A stretch of 8,725 nt of DNA, taken from NCBI GenBank assembly GCA_905193995.1, contig CAJJQT010000063.1, positions 1-8,725 of the forward strand, written 5' to 3'. Positions 1 through 7,406 of this stretch are shown piece after piece; positions within the stretch are counted from its first letter, which is position 1, and each line of letters begins with the position of its first letter. Position numbers and translations under genes: made by a program. This DNA comes from an uncultured Porphyromonadaceae bacterium (lineage in GTDB: Bacteria > Bacteroidota > Bacteroidia > Bacteroidales > Muribaculaceae). A model generated the notes under the pieces. It saw only the letters and a program-made list of their open reading frames with translations. It made no database searches and was not told the DNA's origin.

Positions 1-1
1 T

Positions 2-1432
2 ATCGCCGGCGAGGCCGGCGGCATCACGCAGCACATCGGCTCATACTCAGTCACGCTGTCCGACGGCCGCCACATTACCTTCCTCGACACCCCGGGCCAC
101 GAGGCTTTCACCGCCATGCGCGCCCGCGGCGCCAAAGTCACCGACCTCTGTATCATCATCGTGGCAGCCGACGACAACGTCATGCCGCAGACAGTCGAGG
201 CCATCAACCACGCAGCCGCAGCCGGCGTGCCCATCGTCTTCGCCATCAACAAGATCGACAAGCCGCACGCCAATCCCGACAAGATCAAGGAAGAACTGGC
301 CGCCATGAACTACCTCGTGGAGGAATGGGGCGGAAAATACCAGTCGCAGGACATCTCGGCCAAGAAAGGCATAGGCGTCGAGGAACTGATGGAAAAGGTG
401 CTTCTCGAAGCCGAAATGCTCGATCTCAAGGCCAATCCCAACCGCAAGGCCACCGGCACCATCATAGAGTCGACTCTCGACAAGGGTCGCGGCTACGTGG
501 CCAACGTACTGGTACAGAACGGCACCCTGCGCGTGGGCGACATCGTGCTGGCCGGCAACCACTACGGCCGCATCAAGGCCATGTTCAACGAACGCAACCA
601 GCGCATCAAGGAAGCCGGGCCCGCCACTCCGGCCCTGATCCTGGGCCTTAACGGCGCCCCGCAGGCCGGCGACACCTTCAACGTGCTCGAGACCGAGCAG
701 GAAGCCCGCGAGATCGCATCCAAGCGCGAGCAACTGCAGCGCGAGCAGGGTCTGCGCACCCAGGTCGGCCTCACGCTCGAGGAGATCGCCCGCCGACGCG
801 CCATCGGCAACTTCCACGAGCTCAACATCATCGTCAAGGGCGACGTCGACGGCTCGATCGAAGCTCTGAGCGACTCGCTGATCAAGCTCTCCACCGAAGA
901 GATCCAGATCAACGTCATCCACAAGGCCGTAGGCGAGATTTCCGAAAGCGACGTCACGCTGGCATCGGCCGACGACCACACCATCATCGTCGGCTTCCAG
1001 GTGCGCCCGTCGATAGCCGCACGCCGCGCCGCCGAGAGCAAGGGCATCCAGATCCGCCTCTATTCGGTCATCTACCAGGCCATCGAGGAGGTCAAGGACG
1101 CCATGGCCGGCATGCTCGCGCCCGAGATCAAGGAAGAGATCACCGGCTCGGCCGAAGTGCTCGAGACCTACCACATCAGCAAGGTCGGCACCATCGCCGG
1201 CGCCATCGTCCGCGAAGGCAAGATCAAGCGCTCGAGCCGCGTCCGCCTCATCCGCGACGGCATCGTCCGCTACACCGGCGAGCTCGGATCGCTCAAGCGC
1301 TTCAAGGACGACGTCAAGGAAGTCGCCTCAGGCTACGACTGCGGCCTCTCGATCGCCGGATTCAACGACATCAAGGTCGGCGACATCGTCGAAGGCTTCG
1401 AGGAAGTCGAAGTGGCCCGCACGTCGCTCTAA
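2..1432 (+). CDS. infB: Translation initiation factor IF-2, 5'-truncated
   Basis: IF-2 is the GTPase that brings initiator fMet-tRNA to the 30S subunit and promotes 50S joining. The frame is open from base 2 to the TAA at 1430-1432 (476 residues) with no start, so the N-terminal part lies outside the window, including the IF2N region and the G1 P-loop. What remains begins in switch I ([11 protein letters not shown]), followed by G3 DTPGH, G4 NKID and G5 SAK, then the beta-barrel domain II, domain III, and the C-terminal domain that binds fMet-tRNA ([16 protein letters not shown], then GYDCGLSI). The protein runs to the family's usual C-terminal end ([12 protein letters not shown]). No internal stop or frame break is visible. 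The ATG at 116 is internal, inside the G domain, and is not a start. folK follows after 10 nt. Confidence 0.97.
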   Translation: MAGEAGGITQHIGSYSVTLSDGRHITFLDTPGHEAFTAMRARGAKVTDLCIIIVAADDNVMPQTVEAINHAAAAGVPIVFAINKIDKPHANPDKIKEELAAMNYLVEEWGGKYQSQDISAKKGIGVEELMEKVLLEAEMLDLKANPNRKATGTIIESTLDKGRGYVANVLVQNGTLRVGDIVLAGNHYGRIKAMFNERNQRIKEAGPATPALILGLNGAPQAGDTFNVLETEQEAREIASKREQLQREQGLRTQVGLTLEEIARRRAIGNFHELNIIVKGDVDGSIEALSDSLIKLSTEEIQINVIHKAVGEISESDVTLASADDHTIIVGFQVRPSIAARRAAESKGIQIRLYSVIYQAIEEVKDAMAGMLAPEIKEEITGSAEVLETYHISKVGTIAGAIVREGKIKRSSRVRLIRDGIVRYTGELGSLKRFKDDVKEVASGYDCGLSIAGFNDIKVGDIVEGFEEVEVARTSL

Positions 1433-1442
1433 GCGCACCGCG

Positions 1443-1922
1443 ATGCACCGCATCCACCTCAACATAGGCTCTAACCAGGGCGACCGCAAGGCTATCATCG
1501 GCCGGGCGGCCGCCCTGATTGCTTCGCGCCTGCGGGCACGGCGCGTCGAGCTCTCCGACTACGTCGAGAGCGAACCCTGGGGCTATGACTCGCCCAATCC
1601 GTTCCTAAACCGCGGCCTGCTCGTGCTCACCGACGCCTTCGGCGACGCCCCACTGACTGTCCTTGACATCACCCGGACCATCGAGCGCGAGATAGCGCCC
1701 GACTCGCCACACCGTCGCCCCGACGGCTCGTACACCGACCGTCGTCTCGACATCGACATCATCGACATCGACCGCCGGCCCTTCTGCCACCCGCGACTGC
1801 AGCTCCCACATCCCCGCGCGGCTCTCCGGCCGTTCGTCATGATTCCCCTGCGCACCCTTGACCCCGCGGCAGCCGACTTCGTCGCCGCGACGGGCCGCCG
1901 GACTCTCCGGACCGTTATTTAA
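1443..1922 (+). CDS. folK: HPPK: 6-hydroxymethyl-dihydropterin pyrophosphokinase
   Basis: HPPK transfers pyrophosphate from ATP to 6-hydroxymethyl-7,8-dihydropterin, the step before dihydropteroate synthase in folate synthesis; it is cytosolic. At 159 residues it has the usual length. Visible motifs are LNIGSNQGDR (6-15), the pterin-loop region ESEPWGYDSPNPFLN (42-56), DRRLDIDIIDID (99-110) with D103 and D105 as the expected Mg2+ ligands, and LPHPRAALRPFVMIPL (121-136), which carries the conserved His and the family's closing strand. The Tyr-Thr-Asp-Arg-Arg form before LDID differs from the E. coli GPRTLDLDI but resembles what I recall of Bacteroidetes members. The ATG lies 10 nt after the infB stop, which suggests co-transcription. 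No Shine-Dalgarno site is seen, as is common in this phylum. Confidence 0.93.
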   Translation: MHRIHLNIGSNQGDRKAIIGRAAALIASRLRARRVELSDYVESEPWGYDSPNPFLNRGLLVLTDAFGDAPLTVLDITRTIEREIAPDSPHRRPDGSYTDRRLDIDIIDIDRRPFCHPRLQLPHPRAALRPFVMIPLRTLDPAAADFVAATGRRTLRTVI

Positions 1923-1938
1923 TCGCCCCAAATAACGG
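1912..1938 (+). terminator. Hairpin over the folK stop, possible terminator
   Basis: A perfect 9-bp inverted repeat, CCGTTATTT / AAATAACGG, flanks a 9-nt loop and spans the folK stop codon. No T-run follows, so it is not a classic intrinsic terminator. Its place between folK and an independent promoter fits a transcript end or 3' stabilising hairpin. Confidence 0.35.
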
Positions 1939-1946
1939 CGGGGAGC

Positions 1947-1977
1947 TTGGCGAAATCGTGGAAAAGTGCTAACTTTG
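1947..1977 (+). promoter_or_regulatory. Bacteroidetes-type promoter for the LRR-trmB-mrp-aroQ unit
   Basis: The -7 box TAACTTTG (1970-1977) fits the Bacteroidetes consensus TAnnTTTG exactly, and a TTGG (1947-1950) sits 19 nt upstream as the -33 element. Transcription should start a few bases after 1980. This leaves about 30 nt of leader before the ATG at 2017 and rules out the in-frame GTG at 1966, which would lie upstream of the transcript. Confidence 0.75.
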
Positions 1978-2016
1978 CGGAATCTAAGCAAAAACAGCCA
2001 AGTGCTATCAAATACA

Positions 2017-3504
2017 ATGACCAAGTATATCCTATCTCTTCTTGCAATCGTCATGGGAGCCATGGCGGCGAAAGCGGCCTTAGCCGTGACACCGTCGGCC
2101 GCCGGCTCACTGCCGGCACTGATCGGCAATCCGGCCGAAGTGACCGACCTGACCGTCACCGGCCCGGTCAACGCCTATGACCTCGACTTTATCGACACCC
2201 ACATGCCGCAGCTGCTGCGCCTCGACCTTAGCGGCGCCACCATCGAAGCCGGCAACGGCCGGCGTCTGCGCGGCATCTCGTACCACCCCGCAGGCCGCAT
2301 CCCGGCACGCATATTCACGGGCTCGCCTGTCCGCGAACTTCTGCTGCCCGATGCCGGCGACATCACCGTAGGCGACGGAGCATTCGCCGGCTCGGCCATC
2401 GAATCGATCTCGGTCCGGGCCAATGTCAAGGATATGGGCAACGGCGCCTTCAGCGGCTGCACGGCGCTCAAGACCGTCACGCTTGCCGTCGGCACCGTGG
2501 GCGAATCGGCTTTCGCCGGCTGTACGGCGCTCGAAAGCGTCACTCTGACGGCTCCGGTCGCCGTGGCGGACTATGCTTTCGCCGACTGCTCGTCCCTGAC
2601 CGCAGTGGACGGCGCGTCGAACATCACTTCAATCGGGCGGCGCGCATTCGCCAACTGCGCGGCACTGGCCGGTTTCAGCTTCGGCAGCGGACTGACCGAT
2701 ATCGGCGACGAGGCATTTCTGGCAGCCGGCCTGCACGAAGCCGACCTGACGCCCTGCACGGCCCTCGACAGCGTAGGCGAATGGGCATTCGCCCACATGC
2801 CCCGTCTCGAGTCGCTCGACCTGGGGAAAGCCTCATGGATCGGCCGCGGAATCGTATTCGACTGCCCCCGGCTGAATCATCTCAACTTCCCGAATGAGGC
2901 CGACACAGTGCCCGACCTGGCATATGCCAAAAACACTGCGCTCGACACCACCGGCATCATGCACGACGAGGTGACCTACATAGGCGACCACGCCATGCAC
3001 GGTATGTCGCAAGTGACTACTTTCACCCTGCCCGCCTCGCTCGAATATATCGGCGACGGCGCCATGGAGGGCATGACAAGCCTGCAGCGCATCAACATAT
3101 CGGCGACGACGCCTCCCGCAACCGGCGAAGACGTATGGAACGGTCTTGACCACCCCAAAATCGTGCTTCAGGTGTCCGATGCCGGCGCTGACAACTACCG
3201 CGCCGCCGACCAGTGGCGTAATTTCGCGATTTACAGCGTCAGCGGCATCGACGACGTGCTCGACGATGCCGCCGGCGAAAGGCTCCGCGCCCGCTTCGAA
3301 GGCGACCGCCTGGTGGTCGAGTCGGCCGGCCTCGATCTTATCTGCGTAAGTCTGTACAATGTCGGTGGCCTACTCCTCGACTCGGCCGAAGCTCCGGCCG
3401 GGCGCGCCGAATTCGATACCGCCGGTTCGGCCGACCGCGTCTACCTCATAGGCGCAGTGATGGCCGACGGGCGCTCCGCATCCCTTAAAATAGCCAAGAA
3501 CTGA
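2017..3504 (+). CDS. Secreted BspA-type leucine-rich-repeat protein
   Basis: This 495-residue protein is probably exported to the envelope or surface. Residues 1 to about 23 form a signal peptide: Lys3, then a Leu/Ile/Val/Ala core ending AAKAALA. About eleven LRR_5/BspA repeats follow at roughly 118-362, each with the pattern [IV]G-x-x-AF-x-x-[CG]-x-x-L-x-x-[VI]-x-L (for example VGESAFAGCTALESVTL). The segment at 375-407 (VWNGLDHP, then Y-R-A-x-x-Q-W) is the usual closing unit of BspA arrays. Residues about 411-495 form a beta-rich tail with SLYNVGGLLL and VYLIGA, resembling Por secretion (T9SS) or DUF6383-like C-terminal domains. Family members are linked to adhesion or surface binding, but the ligand cannot be read from sequence. 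The ATG is chosen over an in-frame GTG at 1966 because the promoter overlaps the latter. Its TGA overlaps the trmB ATG by one base (TGATG). Confidence 0.92.
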   Translation: MTKYILSLLAIVMGAMAAKAALAVTPSAAGSLPALIGNPAEVTDLTVTGPVNAYDLDFIDTHMPQLLRLDLSGATIEAGNGRRLRGISYHPAGRIPARIFTGSPVRELLLPDAGDITVGDGAFAGSAIESISVRANVKDMGNGAFSGCTALKTVTLAVGTVGESAFAGCTALESVTLTAPVAVADYAFADCSSLTAVDGASNITSIGRRAFANCAALAGFSFGSGLTDIGDEAFLAAGLHEADLTPCTALDSVGEWAFAHMPRLESLDLGKASWIGRGIVFDCPRLNHLNFPNEADTVPDLAYAKNTALDTTGIMHDEVTYIGDHAMHGMSQVTTFTLPASLEYIGDGAMEGMTSLQRINISATTPPATGEDVWNGLDHPKIVLQVSDAGADNYRAADQWRNFAIYSVSGIDDVLDDAAGERLRARFEGDRLVVESAGLDLICVSLYNVGGLLLDSAEAPAGRAEFDTAGSADRVYLIGAVMADGRSASLKIAKN

Positions 3505-4278
3505 TGGGCAAGAACAAACTGAGCAAGTTTGCCGAAATGAACACCATCGACCTGGTGTTCCAGTATCCCTACGGACGCCTGCGCGAGGAGGGTTTCGACT
3601 CGTTCCCGCTCAAGGGCCGCTGGGGGGCGGAATTCTTCGGCAATGACCACCCCATCGTCGTAGAACTCGGCTGCGGCAAGGGTGAGTACACCGTAGGGCT
3701 CGCGCAGCTATACCCCGGGTGCAACTTCATCGGCATCGACATCAAGGGCGCGCGCATGCACACAGGCGCCACCCGCGCACGCGACCTGGGGCTGCCCAAC
3801 GTAGCCTTTCTGCGCACATCGATCGAACTGCTCGAAGCTTTCTTCGCACCCGGCGAGATCGCCGGCCTGTGGATAACCGCAGATGAAAAAAGTCAACAAG
3901 CGCCTCACCGGCACCCGCTTCATGCAGCTCTACCGCCGCGTATGCGCTCCTGACGCCCTGGTCAAGCTCAAGACCGACAGCCCCTTTCTCTACAACTATA
4001 CCCGCGCGATGGCGCAGCTCAACGCTCTGGAAATCATCACCGACACACCCGACCTGTACAACGCAGGCATGGATGGCGATCCCATCCTCGGCATCCGCAC
4101 CCACTACGAAACACAGTGGCTTGCCCGCGGCCTCTCGATCAAATATCTGGTATGGCGTCTGGGCCAGGACACGCCTCTGGCAGAGCCTGCGGACGACTTC
4201 GAACACGATACATACCGCTCATACTCGCGCGGATACATCCAACAGGGCGATCTTGCGCCCGTACTGAGCAAATCATAA
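3504..4278 (+). pseudogene. trmB: tRNA (guanine-N7)-methyltransferase, frameshifted
   Basis: TrmB makes m7G46 in the variable loop of tRNAs using SAM. The first half (3504 to about 3878, 125 residues) has the Bacteroidales N-terminus MGKNKLSKF, SAM motif I VVELGCGKGEYTVGLA (52-67), FIGIDIKGAR and NVAFLRT, and ends at LWIT. The second half starts at ATG 3883 in the next frame (131 residues) with MKKVNKRLTGTRFMQLYRR, VKLKTDS and the substrate-binding region THYETQWLARGLSIKYL. Between them the family carries the F-[PS]-D-P-Q/W signature. Here ACC (Thr) runs directly into GCAGATG, so about 11 nt (3n+2) are missing. Adding 11 nt restores one frame and a 261-residue protein, the normal length. As written, the first frame reads on to 3953 with 24 unrelated residues. 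Function is probably lost unless the gap is an assembly error. It overlaps the LRR gene by one base and mrp follows after 10 nt. Confidence 0.9.
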
Positions 4279-4288
4279 AGCAGATAAG

Positions 4289-5404
4289 ATGTCTATCACA
4301 CTGTACCCCAACCTCATACTCGACGCGCTCCGCAATGTGAAATATCCCGGCAGCGCAAAGAACATCGTCGAAGCCGGCATGGTAGAGGACGACATGCGCA
4401 TCGACGGCAACCACGTGAGCTTCTCGCTCATTTTCGACAAGGCCACGGATCCGTTCATCAAATCGGTGGTGAAAAGCGCCCAGGCCGCTATCCGCGCATT
4501 CGCGTCGGCGGACGCCGAAGCCGAAATCCATGTCAAGACACCTCAGGCTGCGCGGGCCGAAGCTGAACAGCCCGTTCTGCCCGGCGTCCGCAACATCATC
4601 GGCGTCAGTTCCGGCAAGGGCGGCGTCGGCAAGTCGACCGTAGCGGCAAACCTGGCTGTCGCCCTTGCAGGCGAAGGCTATAGTGTCGGCCTGCTCGACG
4701 CCGACATTTTCGGGCCGTCGGTTCCCCGTATGTTCGGCATTGAAAACGAACAGTTATACATGCACGAGGTCGATGGCCGACAGCTCATCATTCCAATCGA
4801 ACGCTACGGTGTGAAACTGCTGTCGATCGGACTGGTAATTGATCCCGACAAGGCGGCGCTGTGGCGCGGTTCTATGGCATCGAATGCCCTTAAACAGCTC
4901 ATTGAGCAGGCCGACTGGGGTGAACTCGACTATTTCCTGATAGATATGCCTCCCGGCACGAGCGATATCCATCTGACACTGGTCCAGACTTTGGGCATCA
5001 CCGGCGCGCTCGTAGTCACTACTCCGCAGGAAGTCGCCCTGGCCGACGCACGCAAAGGCATCGCCATGTTCCGCGAACCCAAGATCAACGTTCCCGTCCT
5101 CGGCATAGTCGACAACATGTCCTGGTTCACCCCCGAAAAACACCCCGACGAGCGCTACTATATCTTCGGCAACGACGCCAACGTCGACCGCGTGGCAGCC
5201 GAATATGGCGTACCGGTACTGGCGCGCATTCCGCTGGTGGCTGCCGTAGGCGACCACAACGATGCCGGTCTGCCCATCGTGGCCGACAACTCCAACCCCG
5301 CGTCGCAGGCATTCAGCCATCTTGCGCATGTAGTGGTCGAAGCCGTCGACGCCCGCAACCGCGAGCTGCCTCCGACCATTAAAGTCAACGTCACGCAAAA
5401 ATGA
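4289..5404 (+). CDS. mrp: Mrp/NBP35-family P-loop ATPase (ApbC-like)
   Basis: The family carries Fe-S clusters or otherwise supports Fe-S protein maturation in the cytosol as a homodimeric ATPase. The 371 residues are typical. The N-terminal MIP18/DUF59 domain covers about 1-84, and a linker leads to the deviant Walker A GKGGVGKS (109-116) that defines SIMIBI-class MinD/Mrp ATPases. Further motifs are DADIFGPSVPRMFG (137-150), DMPPGTSDIHLT (219-230), TTPQEVALADARKG (244-257) and VDNMSWF (274-280). In many ApbC/NBP35 proteins this last motif is followed by a CxxC that ligates the cluster. Here TPEKHPDERYYIFG follows, and no cysteine occurs anywhere in the protein. I recall Bacteroidetes Mrp proteins also lacking the CxxC, so this may be a clade trait. 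It starts 10 nt after trmB, and its TGA overlaps the aroQ ATG as ATGA. Confidence 0.94.
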   Translation: MSITLYPNLILDALRNVKYPGSAKNIVEAGMVEDDMRIDGNHVSFSLIFDKATDPFIKSVVKSAQAAIRAFASADAEAEIHVKTPQAARAEAEQPVLPGVRNIIGVSSGKGGVGKSTVAANLAVALAGEGYSVGLLDADIFGPSVPRMFGIENEQLYMHEVDGRQLIIPIERYGVKLLSIGLVIDPDKAALWRGSMASNALKQLIEQADWGELDYFLIDMPPGTSDIHLTLVQTLGITGALVVTTPQEVALADARKGIAMFREPKINVPVLGIVDNMSWFTPEKHPDERYYIFGNDANVDRVAAEYGVPVLARIPLVAAVGDHNDAGLPIVADNSNPASQAFSHLAHVVVEAVDARNRELPPTIKVNVTQK

Positions 5405-5838
5405 AGATACTCGTCATCAACGGCCCCAATCTCAACCTACTGGGGCGCCGGCAACCTGAAATATACGGCACGGCCTCCCTCGATGAAATCGCCGCTGATC
5501 TGGGCGACCGCTTTCCCGCCGAGCAGTTTCTGTGGCTGCAGTCCAATCATGAGGGCGACCTGATCGACTATCTCCACGAAGCGGCCTACGGCGACGAACC
5601 TGCCGACGGCATCATACTCAACGCCGGAGGATACAGCCACACATCCGTTGCACTGGCCGACGCCGTCGCCGCCATTCCTGTGCCGGTCGTCGAAGTCCAT
5701 CTGTCCAACATCGCCGCCCGCGAGGACTTCCGACACCGCTCGTTGCTCGCGTCCGTCGCCGCCGGCACCATCCAGGGCTTCGGCGCCGAAGTCTACCCCC
5801 TCGCCGTCGCCGCCCTCCTCGCCCCGCACAAAAAATAG
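5401..5838 (+). CDS. aroQ: Type II 3-dehydroquinate dehydratase
   Basis: The enzyme dehydrates 3-dehydroquinate to 3-dehydroshikimate, step three of the shikimate pathway, and acts as a cytosolic dodecamer in this family. The 145 residues match the usual 140-150. Visible are NGPNLNLLG (7-15), the flexible-loop RRQPEIYG (16-23) with the expected catalytic Arg and Tyr22, QSNHEGDLID (47-56), NAGGYSHTSVALADA (74-88) with Asn74 and His80, and EVHLSNIAAREDFRHRS (98-114) with His100 and Arg111. All catalytic positions appear intact. The ATG overlaps the mrp stop by four bases (ATGA), indicating translational coupling. No other aro gene is present in the window. Confidence 0.97.
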   Translation: MKILVINGPNLNLLGRRQPEIYGTASLDEIAADLGDRFPAEQFLWLQSNHEGDLIDYLHEAAYGDEPADGIILNAGGYSHTSVALADAVAAIPVPVVEVHLSNIAAREDFRHRSLLASVAAGTIQGFGAEVYPLAVAALLAPHKK

Positions 5839-5883
5839 CACAGATATTCCCCGAAATTTCAGCAAATTACATCGTTTCATAAG

Positions 5884-5942
5884 AAATCTTTCTTTGCAAA
5901 GAAAAAAAATATGTGATTTTTTATCCTTGCAAAGAAAGATTT
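5884..5942. repeat. 59-bp near-perfect palindrome upstream of the ATPase gene
   Basis: The sequence is symmetric about base 5913. Positions 5884-5910 pair with 5916-5942 at 25 of 27 positions (mismatches 5900/5926 and 5903/5923), leaving a 5-nt centre. The outer arms, AAATCTTTCTTTGCAA and TTGCAAAGAAAGATTT, are perfect over 16 bp. Each arm holds TTGCAA, and the left one forms a 16-bp palindrome of its own, TTTCTTTGCAAAGAAA (5889-5904). As a result TTGCAAAGAAA also occurs twice in direct orientation, 33 bp apart. The right arm ends 3 bases before the -7 box at 5946. It could be an aroQ-side terminator (A-rich 5' arm, T5 at the end), an operator, or a residue of mobile DNA; the sequence does not decide. 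Confidence 0.85.
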
Positions 5943-5945
5943 TTG

Positions 5946-5953
5946 TAACTTTG
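5946..5953 (+). promoter_or_regulatory. -7 promoter box for the AAA_14/DUF4143 ATPase
   Basis: TAACTTTG fits the Bacteroidetes TAnnTTTG consensus and is identical to the box at 1970. The -33 element is poor: the nearest TTG (5927-5929, in the palindrome's right arm) is only 16 nt away rather than 19-20. The predicted transcript starts near 5960, giving a leader of about 10 nt to ATG 5970. The weak -33 placed inside a dyad suggests regulated expression (inference). Confidence 0.6.
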
Positions 5954-5969
5954 TGAACATTTGAAGAAT

Positions 5970-7160
5970 ATGGACAGAATTTATGAAATTTCCGCTCGCC
6001 TTACCGGCGAACTCAATGCTCCGCTCAGACGATATCTCTACCACCGCATTGAATGGGACGACAGACTTATTATGATAAAAGGCGCCAGAGGTGTCGGTAA
6101 GACAACCATGTTGAAGCAGCAATGCTGGGAAAAAGGCGAAAGTGGTATCTATACATCGCTCGACCAGCTAATTTTCAACGATCTTACTATACTTCAGCTC
6201 GCTGATTACCACTACAAACACGGTGGAACACATATATATCTTGACGAAGTTCACCGGTACCCCCGGCCCAACTGGGAGCAGGAACTGAAAATTATATACG
6301 ACAGCTATCCCGGACTTCACATTGTCTTCACCGGCTCGTCGCTTCTGCATCTCAACAGCAAAGTCGCCGACCTATCGCGGCGCGTGGCAGTATATGATCT
6401 CAGAGGTCTGTCATTCCGCGAATACCTGAATTTCACCGGTAATTACGGATTTGAACCACACAATCTTCCGGATATTCTCAAAAACCACCGATCGATCGCA
6501 GCAGATATTTCAACGCGTATACGAATCATAGGCGAATTCGAAAAATATCTGAAAAACGGATATTATCCTTTCTTTATGGATAGTTCCGAAAGCACTTACA
6601 TACAGAGAGTCGAAAGACTTGTGCTTTCGGTCATAGACCTCGATATTCCCGCAATCACTTCAGTTGAATACGAAACGCTTCTTAAACTCAAGAAACTACT
6701 TGTTGTACTCGCCGAGCAGGTGCCGTTCGTACCCAATATTACAAACCTTTCTCGTGATGTGGAGGTGACTCGCAATCAGCTGATGAAATTTTTCACGCTA
6801 CTGACCGACGGAGCAATACTTAGAACTCTTATGGATGCCACGACACAGCCCAAACATGCCTCCAAACCTGAAAAAATTCTCTTTGACAATCCGTCCGTGA
6901 TGCAGGCACTCGGTATTATTCATAAAATCGGTACTGTCAGGGAGAGCTTCGTAGCTTCCATGCTCAGTAGTCAAGGAAAACTGTTTGCTGCTAAAGAGGG
7001 TGATTTTCTGCTTGACCGCAACTATCTTTTTGAAGTCGGAGGAAAGAACAAGGGCTTCTCACAAATCGCTGATAAGCCTAACAGCTATGTCGTAGCCGAT
7101 GATATAGAAATAGGCGTCGGAAACAAAATTCCCCTATGGATTTTAGGATTCCTATATTAA
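5970..7160 (+). CDS. AAA_14 / DUF4143 family ATPase
   Basis: This is a 396-residue member of the archaeal/bacterial AAA_14 (MNS/STAND-like) ATPases with a C-terminal DUF4143 region. Walker A is GARGVGKTT (38-46, Lys44), Walker B is HIYLDEVHRYP (88-98), and VFTGSSLLHL (119-128) gives the sensor-1 Ser. A winged-helix-like segment lies at about 240-290 (PFVPNITNLS, then TRNQLMKFFTLL). The end, GDFLLDRNYLFEVGGKNKGF (344-363), matches the D...ExxxK nuclease-like motif of DUF4143, and the protein closes IPLWILGFLY, the usual Bacteroidales ending. The biological role of the family is not established. An in-frame TTG at 5961 lies at the predicted transcript start and is less likely. The gene is clearly AT-richer than its neighbours and has its own promoter, which suggests acquisition by transfer. 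Confidence 0.92.
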   Translation: MDRIYEISARLTGELNAPLRRYLYHRIEWDDRLIMIKGARGVGKTTMLKQQCWEKGESGIYTSLDQLIFNDLTILQLADYHYKHGGTHIYLDEVHRYPRPNWEQELKIIYDSYPGLHIVFTGSSLLHLNSKVADLSRRVAVYDLRGLSFREYLNFTGNYGFEPHNLPDILKNHRSIAADISTRIRIIGEFEKYLKNGYYPFFMDSSESTYIQRVERLVLSVIDLDIPAITSVEYETLLKLKKLLVVLAEQVPFVPNITNLSRDVEVTRNQLMKFFTLLTDGAILRTLMDATTQPKHASKPEKILFDNPSVMQALGIIHKIGTVRESFVASMLSSQGKLFAAKEGDFLLDRNYLFEVGGKNKGFSQIADKPNSYVVADDIEIGVGNKIPLWILGFLY

Positions 7161-7180
7161 GAATCGTTCCGTCTAAATAC

Positions 7181-7221
7181 GACGATTGCGGGCTTCCTGC
7201 GCTTGGAAGTCCGCAATCGTC
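7181..7221 (+). terminator. 17-bp hairpin after the ATPase gene, probable terminator
   Basis: GACGATTGCGGGCTTCC (7181-7197) pairs with GGAAGTCCGCAATCGTC (7205-7221), 17 bp with a single G-U at 7192/7210 and a 7-nt loop. It starts 21 nt after the ATPase stop. A T5 run (7234-7238) follows only after about 12 nt, so termination by the standard mechanism is likely but not certain. It could also serve the converging minus-strand genes. Confidence 0.5.
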
Positions 7222-7406
7222 ATAGAAGGAATCTTTTTCTTCGTTTCGCTGTCGTTTCTTGCTCTGGCGTGTCCTGTAGCACTTTCAGCCTCAGAGTGGA
7301 ATTTCAATTCCGGACGTGCCGGGGATGCGATCAGCGCTTGGCTTGTGTGTTTTTGCCTATATAACGCCGGGTTAGCAGAAAAAGTTTTGAGAAAGTTACA
7401 GATTCG
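7222..7406. other. Convergent intergenic stretch with no clear gene
   Basis: This lies between the ATPase hairpin and the 3' end of the minus-strand lipoprotein gene. I see no RNA gene or promoter. On the minus strand the lipoprotein frame stays open after its TGA for 77 codons, down to a TAG at 7173-7175, ending in a basic tail (KKKIPSMTIADF, then QEARNRRI). On the plus strand a frame is also open from 7186. Neither has independent support. Confidence 0.3.

Noticed and set aside
47..1174. Long minus-strand open frame (375 codons) opposite infB, and shorter ones at 562-1047 and 325-651
   Set aside because: They lie fully inside the unmistakable IF-2 frame. GC-rich codon use on the plus strand leaves antisense frames open, and their translations show no family motifs.
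1966..2016. Upstream GTG start for the LRR protein
   Set aside because: It overlaps the TAACTTTG promoter box and would precede the transcript start; the ATG at 2017 begins a proper signal peptide.
1605..2171. Minus-strand frame across folK, the promoter and the LRR start
   Set aside because: It runs through two well-supported plus-strand genes and a promoter, and has no recognisable domain.
3883..3892. Programmed frameshifting at the A6 run in trmB
   Set aside because: A one-base slip at 3886-3891 could join the frames, but the product would still lack the F-[PS]-D-P-Q motif and be four residues short, so a deletion explains the data better.
5884..5942. CRISPR repeat or invertible promoter
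   Set aside because: There are only two arms around a short AT-rich centre, with no spacer series, no recombinase gene nearby, and a promoter outside rather than between the repeats.
5961..5969. Upstream TTG start for the ATPase
   Set aside because: It sits at the predicted transcription start and adds only three residues; ATG 5970 is the more normal start.
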